Below, in pieces: positions 46,790-57,734 of a DNA stretch of 64,000 nucleotides. The stretch's first letter is position 1; every line of letters begins with the position of its first letter. The stretch covers positions 868,001 through 932,000 of the forward strand of contig NW_027305506.1 in NCBI RefSeq assembly GCF_039555335.1. The letters run 5' to 3'. Source of the stretch: Amphiura filiformis (lineage: Eukaryota > Echinodermata > Ophiuroidea > Amphilepidida > Amphiuridae). Under the pieces are notes generated by a model. It was given only the letters and a program-made list of their open reading frames with translations. It did no database searches and was not told the DNA's origin. The position numbers and the translations under genes were made by a program.

Positions 46790-47197
46790 ACGCCACTGGT
46801 GATAAAGCATAATGGTGAAATAGATTTTTGTGCAGTGAATTAACCAAAACCAAATTTCATCGATTTTTAATAATGTAATGTTACCCAAAACAAATAAAGA
46901 TATTGTAACTTAATAATAAGTAGAAGACATGTCCACCAATTTCAGGTACTAAGTTTTTATACACTGTCAATTTTATATTTTTACTATTTTTTTTTTCAAA
47001 CACGGTACAGATCATTCTGGGGCACTCTGTATAACATTTAAGTTATAAAAGTAACATTTGATTGTTACATGAATCAGTGCCAATTTTTTTGGGACATAAA
47101 TAGCATAATGCTAATGTGCAACCACTTCCAATTAAAGCAGGAACATGTCATTTTTTGTACAATGTGTACTTTTGCTTTTTGCTGACTGACACATTGT

Positions 47198-47682
47198 CCC
47201 GGGGGCACTCAACTTTGGAAGTGATTTGGTATGTGCCTACCGAGTCGCAAGTAGGGGCCTATCGGGTACAAAGCGTTATTTTAAAAAAGGGGTCATTGGG
47301 TACAAACAAAATAAAAAAGGGGTCATTGGGTACAATATTTTGAAAAAAGGGGTCATCGAGTATAAGATTTAAAAAAGGGTCATCGGGTAGAAAATTTTGA
47401 AAAAATGGAGCAAAATTTTGAAAATTTCGGCTTAAATCGGAAAAAATGGAGCAAAATTTGACAGTTTAGGCATTTTTTGTTGCATTTTGATGATAAAATA
47501 AAAAAAAAAAGGGGGTCATTGGGTAGCCGCAACCAAAAAAGGGGGTCATTGGGTAGCAGCAACTAAAAAGAGGGTCATCGGGTATGGCTTTTAAAAAAGG
47601 GGTCATCGGGTATAGTCGACTTCAAAGAGGGGCCTATTGACAGGCACATACCGTCACTTCCAAAGTTGAGTGCCCCCCCGGG
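47198..47682. mobile_element. hAT-like MITE, perfect 8-bp target duplication
   Basis: CACATTGT is duplicated at 47190-47197 and 47683-47690. The inverted ends share ggcactcaactttggaagtg and ggtatgtgcct over about 60 bp. The 485-bp interior has about nine copies of aaaaaaggggtcattgggta-like words in the same direction. Eight-base duplication points to a hAT-type transposase. No coding region. Confidence 0.9.
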
Positions 47683-47708
47683 CACATTGTCACCAAAACC
47701 TTAATTTA

Positions 47709-48053
47709 TCGGGGGGGGGTCACTCAACAATGACAGGAATGTGTGGACACAGTGGGCAAAGGGCGGGCACCAATTTGAAACTAGAGGTTTTTTGGTGAGA
47801 GATTTGACACCAGAAAAGGGGATCTTTCTGTGGGACTGGGAAATAAAAATTTGAGAAAATAATGGAATTGTGTGAATTTTACAGAAAAACTGGGTCATTC
47901 AGCAAGATCAGAAATTTGTTCAAAATTCTTGAAAAAGGGAATCATTTGGTGATAGTAAAAAGGGGTCATTGGGTGAGAGGGAGTTGAAGAATAGGGTTCA
48001 TTGTGGCCGCACATCCCCGTCATTCATTTTAGTGAGTGGTCCCTCCCCTTGGG
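47709..48053. mobile_element. related MITE beside the previous one
   Basis: Begins ggggggggtcactcaacaat and gacaggaatgtgtgg. The complement of the right end reads ggggagggaccactcact and aatgacggggatgtg. The interior again has aaaaaggggtcattgggt. It is a more decayed member of the same group, with no clear target duplication. Confidence 0.7.
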
Positions 48054-48449
48054 AAATTATTGTATGTATCTTTTAAGACCAAGGCTTCATGATCTTGAAA
48101 TTATGTCTGCCCACATGTTCTTGGTTTTGTGGGAAAGGGAGCAATTACTTTACTATACAATGAGTGTTGGTTTGAACTTTTGATTTTGAACTAGATATAG
48201 CATATTTTGAAGCAAAGTGCACATTGAAGAAAATTAGACGACCTACAGATTGATATGCCCTCCTTGCTAAACAAATATGCCAAAAGTCACATGAAATGTG
48301 ACATGGTCTGATCCAAAAAGCCTTAATGTACGATTTCCATAAAATTATACCCGCATGCGAAGCATGGACGGGTATATTGTTATCCTGTGGTTTCTCCTTC
48401 TTCTCCTCCTTCTCCTCCTCCATCAAACACATCATTCTGTCAAGGCTAG
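48054..48449. other. transition into the satellite; palindromic flank
   Basis: Near 48349-48372, tacccgcatgcgaagcatgg and acgggtata form a small inverted pair, followed by a TCC-rich tract. The 179-codon minus-strand frame across 48145-48684 is a translation of this tract and the satellite. Confidence 0.5.
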
Positions 48450-49940
48450 CGCTAAAACTACAAAGGCCCTGGGGCCCATATGTGGTACACTTATGGGCCC
48501 TACCCCTCAGAAGTGCCTTTTGCCCATCTTGGCCCCAGAGGTCAAGGTCACGGGCCCCAGGGGCCCAAATGTGAAAAATACAAAGCACGCCATTTCTCAT
48601 CAAATGAAGCAGCCTCAGGGCCCTGAGTTGGTACACTGATAGCCCTAGGGGTACTCTATATTTACAAATATACAAGAGCCCCATATGTTATATATTATGG
48701 GCCCCAGGGGGCCCAAATGTTAAAATATGGTGCAACAGATTGACAAGCCTAGCTCTAAAAGTACAAGATTACTAGGGCTCATATGTGGCATATGTATGGG
48801 CCCTAAGTTGTAGATGTGCCTTTTGCCCAGTTTGGCCCCAGATGTACAAGGCTGGGGGCCCCAGGGTCCAAATTTTAAAACAAAGGGCCGGCCGTTTCTC
48901 AACAAATAAAGTAGCTACAGGGTTCAGATTTGGTACACAGATAGGTCTTTAGTATTATATTGTCATATGTATATATAATCCCCATATGTCACATAATATG
49001 GGCCCCAGGGCCCCAAACGCTAAAACATAGGGCCTGTCGTTACTCAGTAAATAAAGCAGCTACAATGCCCAGCTTGAGTCTACTGATAGCACTTGAGAAT
49101 CATACTTCAACATATGTACATGAGCCCCATACGTCATATATATTGGGCCCCAGGGCCCCAAATGTTAAAACAAAGGGCCGGCCGTTTCTCATCATATAAA
49201 GCAGCTTTATGGCTCAGAGTTGGTACACAGTTTGCACCTAAGAACTGCATTGTTATATGTACATATGAGCCCCATATATCACATAATATTGGCCCCAGGG
49301 CCCCAAACGCTAAAACATAGGGCCGGCCATTACTCAGTAAATAAAGTAGCTACAGGGTTCAGATTTGGTACACAGATAGGACTTTAGTATTATATTGTCA
49401 TAGGTATATATAATCCCCATATGTCACATAATATGGGTCCCAGGGCCCCAAACGCTAAAACATAGGGCCGGCCGTTACTCAGTAAATAAACCAGCTTGAG
49501 TCTACTGATAGCACTAGAAAATTATACTTCAACATAATTATGTACATAGGTCTCATAAGTCAAATATTATGGGCCCCAGGGCCCCAAATGTTAAAACAAA
49601 GGGCCGGCCGTTTCTCAGCAAATAAAGTAGCTACAGGGTTCAGATTTGGTACACAGATAGGTCTTTAGTATTATATTGTCATAGGCATATATAATCCCCA
49701 TATGTCACATAATATGGGCCCCAGGGCCCCAAACGCTAAAACATAGGGCCGGCCGTTACTCAGTAAATAAACCAGCTTGAGTCTACTGATAGCACTAGAA
49801 AATTATACTTCAACATAATTATGTACATAGGTCTCATAAGTCAAATATTATGGGCCCCAGGGCCCCAAATGTTAAAACAAAGGGCGGGCCGTTTCTCATT
49901 AAAGAAAGCAGCTTCCGGGCTCAGAATTTGTACACAGATA
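48450..49940 (+). repeat. satellite array, ~145-bp monomer with 281-bp higher-order repeat
   Basis: The marker gggccccagggccccaaa recurs at about 48552, 48701, 48847, 48999, 49144, 49289, 49436, 49571, 49716 and 49851, so there are about ten monomers. Two monomer types alternate: aaatgttaaaacaaaggg with gccgtttctc, and aaacgctaaaacataggg with gccgttactcagtaaat. The last four monomers form two nearly identical 281-bp dimers (about 49340-49620 and 49621-49901). A matching monomer at 48905 lies 435 bp before the first dimer, three monomer lengths. The left end is the most diverged. Open frames with WAPGPQ repeats are translations of the satellite. Confidence 0.95.
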
Positions 49941-50056
49941 GCACCTGAGAATAATATTGTTACTAACACCCACACACCCATCCACCCCACACACGTAGGA
50001 CTAAACAGACAGATCGTATTATATCATAATTGGAAATACCAGCGTGAAGCGTTAAG
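49941..50056. other. end of the satellite and CA-rich tract
   Basis: A cacacacccatccacccca tract follows the last monomer. Confidence 0.6.
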
Positions 50057-50205
50057 GCTGTTCAGTTAAATTACATACCCATTGGCTGTTCCATTTAATT
50101 TACATACTCCCTCTGAAATGGCCCCAAAAAGGCTGTTCCGTTTAATTTACATACTCCCTCTGAAATGGCTGTTCCATTTAATTTACATACTCCCTCTGGA
50201 ATAGT
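50057..50205 (+). repeat. short tandem repeat, three to four units
   Basis: ggctgttcc(a/g)tttaattt then acatactccctctgaaat recurs at about 50057, 50094, 50131 and 50167, with one unit carrying a gccccaaaaa insert. The spacing is about 37 bp. Confidence 0.85.
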
Positions 50206-51992
50206 TTCCCCTGAATCATATTGCATAGCCTCACTGTGAGTAAGAGAGACTGACAACAGCAACCTATGGAGAGTAAGAGAGACGACTCCCCTGGGAGGGG
50301 ACTTTTTACAATTTCTTTATTTTAAGTGCTACGACAGTGCAACCTATATTCAATTAAAGCTTGTGACTTGGACTTTCACTTTTTACACATGCAATTTCTT
50401 TATTTTAAGTCCTCTGCAAATAAGGACTGTAAGTTTGGGTACACCGATAACATGCGGGTCAATTCAATCTTTCTACTGTGTGGCGCATAGGCGCGACCTT
50501 TGTCCCACAAACGTCTATTAATTTGGGTTAACCACGACCTTCCATGATATACCAGGTTCAACAGCAACTTAACCGAAGGACGACCTTGCTACCATTTACC
50601 ATATCCGTTCAGACTGTAGCATTATTCACACGAGTAGGTGGTTGGTATTACAAAGAGTGGAACAATATAATAGATTTTATGCGCTGAAACGTAAAGTATA
50701 GTAACTGATATGTTTTCTGTAGTTCATCCAAAGACAAATATATTAGTAACAGTAATCACTATTTGTTAAAATAAACAAAAAAGCAGCATATATAATCATG
50801 CCACGTAGTAAAAATTTTATAAAATCATACCCGCTGAAAACTGGAATCAACCAAAATATCCTATGTGGAGAACAGCGTTCAATAACCTTGAGTTTACGTG
50901 AGCTGACAAGCAGAGAAATTTTGACCTGAAAACTTACTGAAATATCTTACCGTTATCAAATTGAAACTGATGGGCGGAGCTTATAGTTTACTTATTGAAG
51001 TAAACTAGGGTAAATTTAGTTAATATAAAACGTTAACTAGGTTCAGACACCTCTGCATATTTGCTGCGACACTGCAATCCTTTTCCAGGGCAGTTTTTCT
51101 GCAGAGAGCTGCTGGTGCACTGCGAGACTAGCTCAGTCCTATGCAAGGTCGCGTGTTTTGTGGTAGGGGTGATTTTGTAGTATTTTTAGTAAAAAAAAAA
51201 TCGGTCGGTGTGTATAACAGCCATCAAAATTCACGAAAAAAATACACAAAGTGTACAAATATATATGAAATCCATATCCACCCCTGCATAAATTGTGACT
51301 ATTACAATTTTCCTGATTTTAACACTAAACCGCCGACGGCTGTTGCTGGTCCTATAGCGTAGCATGCAGGGGTTTGTAGAGGTCATCTGGTTTAATACGG
51401 AGTGGAATAGGAAAAATGGACCGATAGTTTGTATTGTATAGCCGTATTTGTGTACAAATATATAGCCTTCTAGTTTGGTTTTGTTATTCTTTATTCAAAA
51501 TGTTGAAATAATATTAGTAATAACTGATGAGAAGGGTTGCTGTCCATTTTAGGTTGAAATAACAAGGTAAAGTGAAAGAAACCCCACTGGTTATTTTGGC
51601 CATTTAACATGCAGTTCTATGGGAGGACATAATTATTATCATAATTTTTAAATTATGATAATATGTCGAACTTTGCTCTGTTTACCTACAAAGACAACAA
51701 TTTTGGCCGATTCCATTTAGGTGCAAGTTGGGACATGTGTAAACATTACAAATATGCAAAAAAATAACCATATTATAAGATCGTACATTATGGCTTTAAA
51801 GGGGCCACTTTTGAAAACTGTATTCCTGCAGTTAACAGAAAATGAGCATACTATCACCAAAATACTTGCATCCCTAGCAATATGTGTCTGAAGTTTATGA
51901 GCTTATATTATTGCCAATTTTCTGAGGCATTTATTGTTTGATGCTCCCTATTTCTGGTCTCCACTATATTGAGAGCAGGTCTCATTTTTTAC
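50206..51992. other. no gene seen
   Basis: A word caatttctttattttaagt occurs twice (about 50310, 50392) and agtaagagagac twice (about 50239, 50271). Otherwise nothing is supported. Confidence 0.45.
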
Positions 51993-52033
51993 TCCTTGAA
52001 AAAGAAAAGTTTTGTCTTTTCGAAACGTCGGGT
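51993..52033 (+). other. degenerate hammerhead-ribozyme-like motif
   Basis: ccttgaaaaagaaaag, a ttttgt loop, then cttttcGAAACGTC forms a stem followed by GAAAC and GTC, the arrangement of stem II and the cleavage side of a type I hammerhead. The other core box, CTGATGA, is replaced by CTTGAAA, so I do not expect activity. Similar GAAACGTCGGG hairpins are common in repeats of aquatic animals, and hammerheads are known in Penelope-like and related retroelements; which element this belonged to is not visible. Confidence 0.35.
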
Positions 52034-52215
52034 TTTTAACTCTGTTTATATATTTTGTGTTACTCCCCCATTGGATGTTGTGTCATATTTTCCCTGTTTT
52101 TAATTTTAGCTCCCTATTTCGCCATCAATTTGGCCTGGTTGGATCAGATTGTGTCACATAATTTGAAATTTTGTGTCACTAGGAGACACTATTCCGTGTA
52201 AAATCTGCTACCACT

Positions 52216-52272
52216 TGAAAATCGGTGAAAAATCTGTGTTTAGATTACAGATTTTTCACTGATTTTTCAACT
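52216..52272. repeat. hairpin, ~23-bp arms
   Basis: ttgaaaatcggtgaaaaatc pairs with gatttttcactgatttttcaa; one or two mismatches. Confidence 0.85.
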
Positions 52273-52498
52273 GATCACAGATTTTTGTCTCATAGTGTGT
52301 TATATTTAATTTTTCTGTTTCCTTGGGTGTAGATATTTTCAAGAGTTTCTTGGTAGGCCTAAAGGTGGTGATTTCACTTGAATCCAATATTTTGTATGAT
52401 GCTTTAATAAATCAATATGGAAAGCTGACAAAGGTACATGATCCAAAGTGTCTTAACTTGTGTACTGAGAATGTTCATTAAACTAAGAATGGAATTGG

Positions 52499-52731
52499 TA
52501 CAGGCTGTATCAAAATGATTGGTACCCATCAGTTTTCAGTGATTATGGACAAGACTGCCTCATCAAAATGCAACATTAAGATCCACTATTTTTTCTTAGA
52601 TTAATGTGATAGAAGGTTATAAACTATAAATTCTAGCCATTGCAAGAGGAACCCATGTTGCATTTGGAAGAAGCAGGTTTTTCAATTAACACCAAAACCA
52701 ATGTGTACTGATCATTTTGATACAGTCTGTA
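52499..52731. mobile_element. 233-bp MITE with TACAGRCTGTATC ends
   Basis: TACAGGCTGTATCAAAATGA at the left and its complement (tcattttgatacagtctgta) at the right, one mismatch. The inverted repeat includes or is flanked by TA, so Tc1/mariner-like. No coding region. Confidence 0.88.
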
Positions 52732-53420
52732 CTCTGTAGTTATTGTCCATGCAGGGAAGTCCTTGGTCCATGCATCAGATAGCATCAATTTAATCATGTC
52801 TTGTTCCAAAATTCTAACAGTGTCTGACTCTTATTAAGAATTTTCCGTAGGCCTATACTCCAAATATCTGTTTCTTACTTGGCTGTCCATGGAGACAAAA
52901 AATGCACTTTGTAAAAGGAAAATCATCAAAACTGGTATTTTGACCATTTTATCAATATTTTGGTAAGCTATTGATGTCATTTTAATATCAAAATAAATTG
53001 GATATTTACCTATCCATGCCAATCTATTTATTACCATTTACATACCAAGTAGGCTATATTTACTGTGAAAAGACAAAGGCAAAAATTGTGGGTTTTTTTT
53101 TGGTTTTTTTAATTCAATTTTCCCCGGGCAATTTTCTTATTTACTTCAAATGTGACTGAACCTTAACTTGCCATTATGGAAAAGCACATCACAAATATTA
53201 AGGGCTCGGTCACCCACCTGAATACAGGAAATGTCCGGATATCAATTGATTTTTTTTTTTTTTTTTTTTTTTTTAATTCACAGTATAATACAAATGTTAT
53301 GGCAAATTATTAACAGTTAAAATATCCAATGGAACAGTTCAATAGTCAACTTTCAACAAAGGTAGCTCAAATTCTGAGCTCAAAGAGAACCTTCATTTGG
53401 TTCACCATTTCCTTTTTCTT
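52732..53420. other. no gene seen; 25-bp T run at 53250-53274
   Basis: The T run is followed by aattcacag and is not joined to a recognisable SINE or LINE body. Otherwise nothing is supported. Confidence 0.5.
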
Positions 53421-53572
53421 GGTCCATACACATTTTATTGGGCAATATCAAAGACCATAGATACAAAATCTACCATTGTGCACTGCACACACAATCATTA
53501 ATTGCACACAGTGGTAGATTTAGTATCTAGAGTCTTTGATATTGCCCAATAAAATACTAATGTATGTATAGA
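53421..53572. repeat. 152-bp fold-back
   Basis: ttattgggcaatatcaaaga pairs with tctttgatattgcccaataa; tagata-aaaatctacca pairs with tggtagatttagtatcta. Pairing is close to perfect over about 50 bp. Confidence 0.9.
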
Positions 53573-54254
53573 CTGTATGGTGATAGGCTATGGGTTCAGG
53601 ACAAAAAGTGTAGCCTGATGTTTTGATTTTTGATCTCAATGGGCTACAGTATGCAACTTATGGACCTGAAGCAAGGCCTGTAAGCCCGCTTATTTTCACC
53701 ACTGCAACTGGAAAGCATAACTGACAAACACACACAGCAAATTTATCTTATGTGAAATGCAAAACATTTTATTGTACATCACTAATAACATTGTACTCTT
53801 GTGGGTCTATTTATAATAAGTACGCACATTTTAATGCCGCGTGCATATGACGTATCATCCCGTAAATATGGCGGACTACTCAAATGCATTCAACAAAAGC
53901 ATGATTGTAATCTACTGCGACAGTTCGTCTCACACACATAATAAATGCGCTATGATCAAATAGGTTGATGACAACATTTGATTGAATGAACTGCACTGCG
54001 CCATGATTACGGTGTCCTTCACCGGTTCAAATCCTTTGTTTAGAGCCAATCGATAAAAGCACGCAGGGCCTTTACAGAGTAACAGGACTACTCCGGGGGA
54101 GTACTTCAATGAGATTTACAGCTGTGTAGGCCTACTCATTCAAAAGACTATTCCGGCATCATCATCAGTGATAAATATAATAAAAGTTGTAAATGAAAGA
54201 AATAAAATCACCGGAATCGTGATAATGATAGATAGATCAAATGGAAAAAAGTTT
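53573..54254. other. no gene seen; YY1-like word
   Basis: aaatatggcggac at about 53865 resembles the YY1 core found at some promoters, but there is no nearby frame or donor that I can support. Confidence 0.35.
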
Positions 54255-54286
54255 TTGTGTGTGTGTGTGTGGGGGGGGGGGGGGGG
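54255..54286. repeat. (GT)n then a G run
   Basis: About eight GT units followed by 16 G residues. Confidence 0.95.
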
Positions 54287-54295
54287 CGTTCTTTA

Positions 54296-54640
54296 AATTG
54301 TGTATAAATTGCCTAAAAGTGAAGGATAAGTCATTAAAATTGTCATTAGGTATCTGATTTAAACGTTTTGGCAAGAATCGAGGAAAGCAACAGTATTGAC
54401 AAAGTTGAAGCCTCTTTCAAATGCATGTAGGCCTAACTAATTTCTCTACAAAGTAGAGAAATTGCAGATTCATGTAAAAAAAACTTATATGTCTTTAATA
54501 CACAGCTTTTAGCTTAACCACATGTTTGCACATCAACACTAACAAGTTTGAACATCAACTAACAAGCCGGGAAAGATGCTAAAATCTACATTTTGCTGAT
54601 TTTTAACTTCTCCGGATGAAATCACTGGATAGGCTTCTAA
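54296..54640. repeat. dispersed ~320-bp repeat, copy 1
   Basis: tgtgtataaattgcctaaaa, gtgaaggataagtc, attgtcattaggtat, gtattgacaaagttgaa, cagagaaatt-cagattcat, taatacacagctttt and ctccggatga recur in the same order at 60265-60580. Scattered changes and small gaps separate the two. No inverted ends are visible. Confidence 0.8.
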
Positions 54641-56655
54641 CGCATGGTAACGCATCAGTCACCTCCACCATAGACCATAGAAAATGCCTCCACTGAGCTA
54701 CTATATATGGAAGCGACCCCGGGCGAAGACAAATTTCCATACCATTTAAAGTTAGAGGTACTTGCCCACTGAAGCATGCATAGCTGCAAGTATTGCATAA
54801 CATGATTTCTACATTGTGAGTAACCTCCTCGACGAATAAATATCGCAGAGTGATTTTATTTATTGTATTTTTAATTAAAAGAACCACTTTTTAAGTAAGT
54901 TACACAGCTGAAGTTGTGATAGTATTGAGATACAACAATATCATGGTATAAACCAAAATATGTTCCTTTGGTAAAATTGTCTATTGTCTCTACCCTTAAG
55001 TTTCAAGTTGCAATACGTGCAGAATTAAAGTCAGAAAGGCAACATACCAAAATGGCGGCCATTTTGAAATGCAATCTTGCTGCCAATTTGGTTCGTATGC
55101 CTACCTCTATATAAATTTTAATGGGAATATGGGTGCAAAGGATATAGGTCATTTTAGAAAATCCAACGCTTTAAGTTTCGACTTACAGTTACGTGCATGA
55201 TTTGATTTCAAATGTTATGTACTTTTGAACAAGGTTGTCACCGGTGGAACCCACAATAACGAGTGAAAAATGGATGAAATCAGTAGATTAATGGGTATTT
55301 TTCCAGCTTTTGGCGGCCATTTTGATTTCTTCACAGTTGGACCCCTCGCCCAAGTTCAATTTTTCTAAACTATTGATATGTTATTTATTAGACCTTATAC
55401 TGCAAGAAAATACCAAAAAACCTTCTGTTGCAATTTTTCTGGGGTTAGGGGTAGCTGTGTCATATTTTGATCCTACTATATACAGGAGATGAACATAACT
55501 TAATTTTTTGGCTTACTGTATATCGGTAAACTATAGGAATAAAACCTGTGATCTCCGGATTAAATATTATAAAAACTTAATTTTACTGTAAATAGAGCAC
55601 TTTTCAGACTTCGTCTTTCACATGGTATTTTACATTTGTTACAATTGGGCATTCCAATCATGCAATAAGTAGAAATTCCACAAAAATTGAGGGCATCGCT
55701 GTGGAGTAAATTACACATTATGGCTTTAACATCTATGGATTTTTGTGTCTAATCATTGTATGTGCTTTTACTGTAATGCTTATATCTGGCAATGAAATGG
55801 TAGCCTGTTTGGGGATATAAAAGACAAATGTTATTACAATATTTAGAGTGTTGAAAGTTGTTTATTTAATTGCACATTAACACAATGTATATGGCTTGCC
55901 ACATATCATACAGTAAATATATGTATATAGTGTTTGCAATTATTTACAGAGATTGTATTTTAATTAATGGTACACATTATCATTAAGATTAAATACATGT
56001 ATTATGTATGCCCATTAAGCTTATCACTGGAAAGCACTAAACATACTTCGAAAATAAGCTGTAGACATACCCTGAAATATTTCCCACGAAGGTGATTTTC
56101 CCCCAGTACCTATTTTGGTTGTACTAAAGGGGCTCATCAACTGAGTCTGCGAAAAATTGCCCAATTTACTTGTGAATTAACTGAAGAAGTCCATATCAAT
56201 CCTGGAGGACGCCCGCAAAGGGGAAATCCCTCCCAGTGATACCTCAATTCTGGTTGGTGGCCAGCCCACAAGCAAAATTTCAATCTTGCTGGGCGGCCCA
56301 CAAAGGTATCAAATGACCACACCTTTGAAAGTCACAGAAAGGGCATAAAATAGGTCCTTATCATTTGGACCTAGCTGCTTTGGGATCACTTTCAGTGTCC
56401 ATTGGCATACCACCAACATCCACAGTTTGTGTCAATAGATTCTGCATTCATATGCGTGTGGTGATGAATGCACTGAATATCAAGGGTGTTAAGAGCAAGA
56501 AAGGCCTATCTCCTATAGCTGCCAGGTGTCAGATGTGTACAATGTAGAATACGGAAATGGTCAAGTTGTCTACATGGCAGCTATTACAGCTATAGTTCGT
56601 AAACCTTCCTCGAGTCAGTAAAGTAAAATCAAATTTTGAGATTTTCTCAAAAACT
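54641..56655. other. no gene seen
   Basis: A 94-codon minus-strand frame (54603-54887) overlaps the dispersed repeat edge and has no recognised similarity. ccaaaatggcggccattttg at about 55048 is a palindromic word often seen in transposon ends; ggcggccattttg recurs near 55313. At about 55645-55730 lies the second copy of the segment seen at 14885-14965. At about 56500-56600 there is a diverged unit of the array that starts at 57735. Confidence 0.45.
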
Positions 56656-56938
56656 ATTAACCCTAACCCAACTAGGACTCACTAAAGCTCACTATTGAAA
56701 CCACTCTGCGTGCGTGCATTCCACGGGACTTGATGACGCAATCAGACCAAGTCATATATACCCAGGGAATCGTTGGCGGGCCAACGTCACCTGTGTAGCT
56801 ACATGCTGGGTAATCTGTGCGTGGCATGCGAGGGGTGCGAGGTGCCAAGTGACAAGTGACTTTCTTCATCTTCTCTCCTTTTTCGTTCCTTCTTTGCCTT
56901 CCGATAGCCAAAAAAACATGGGTAGGGTTAGGGTTAAT
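56656..56938. mobile_element. 283-bp element with ATTAACCCTAACCC ends
   Basis: attaaccctaacccaac at the left and gggtagggttagggttaat at the right are inverted over 14 bp or more. Part of its right half recurs, reversed, at 32148-32205. The ends resemble the TTAGGG telomere repeat by chance of short sequence; there are only two or three units, so this is not a telomeric tract. Confidence 0.65.
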
Positions 56939-57734
56939 CTGTCATGCTAGTTGGATTCCTTATTATTCCATTATTTCCTTTCTGAATATGTATACTTTTA
57001 TAATACTTCTCATCATTACATTACATTTAGAGATACAATAAAAAACTATATCAAAATTAATGATGCGAGAAAGGCATACACACTATAGGCCTTTCTTGCA
57101 CCAAACCTTCATCTGTAAATATTTGAACTCAAGATTGCCCACATGCACAGGGGTGTAGAGTTTAAATAGTCACATACAGGTAACCGCACTCCCTGTGTGA
57201 GAGATTAAGGTTATGACTGCCATAGATTTTAACTGGAATAGCCCAATAATACTTTAGTTATCACAGAGCTCAAGGGGTTGCAGCTGCTTGGAAAGTATCA
57301 CATCAGTTTTTCTCATTACCCCAGTAAAATTAATTTTTCTTTTTAGCGGAAGTATGTACTATTAGGAAGGAGCATTGTTATACACTTTTTTGTTTCTCAT
57401 ATCAAAACCGCTGGAGCAATACAAATCAAAATTTGGAAACATATTATTGTAATGGTAGGCCTCAGGTTTCTGCAGGGTCCAGTGTGGCACGCATGATGCA
57501 ATCAACCTATGATAACAGGGCCTTCCCAGTTACTGCTCCTGAAGAGTGGAATTTGCTATCACAGAACATCAGGAAAGCTGACAATGTCCAAACTCTTTGA
57601 TCTAGATGCACAAGCAACATTACAGGATTCAACAATGATTGCAACATTATCCTATTAGAAGTTTCCTATACAAGGTCAATCACTTCCACGTGCAACTTTA
57701 CAGAAATTACAAAGCATATAATGATGGGTTAGAG
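56939..57734. other. no gene seen; partial family D end
   Basis: At about 57183-57248 the right half of MITE family D is recognisable (ctgtgtgagagattaaggtt, then aactggaatagccca). Nothing else is supported. Confidence 0.5.

Larger units (their letters stand above)
45492..47029. mobile_element. 1.5-kb TA-flanked element (Tc1/mariner-like ends)
   Basis: The left end CATGGTGTCCCAGAATGATC follows TA at 45490-45491. The complement of the right end reads CAGAGTGCCCCAGAATGATC and is followed by TA. The inverted repeat is about 25 bp with few mismatches. Ends of the TACAGGGTGTCCC type are usual in Tc1/mariner-like transposons. The interior has no transposase frame; it holds a tRNA-like palindrome (45643-45888) and a small cagtgg...ccactg insert near 46614-46789. 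A related solo end (tacaggctgccccaaaatga) lies at 45444. Confidence 0.8.

Noticed and set aside
48145-48684. 179-codon minus-strand open frame, and plus-strand frames with repeated WAPGPQMLKQRAGR
   Set aside because: They lie in the ~145-bp satellite and its flank; repetition of the peptide follows the DNA repeat and the frame shifts between monomers.
56656-56938. Telomere-like TTAGGG words
   Set aside because: Only two or three units, mirrored at the other end, and explained as the inverted ends of a short element.
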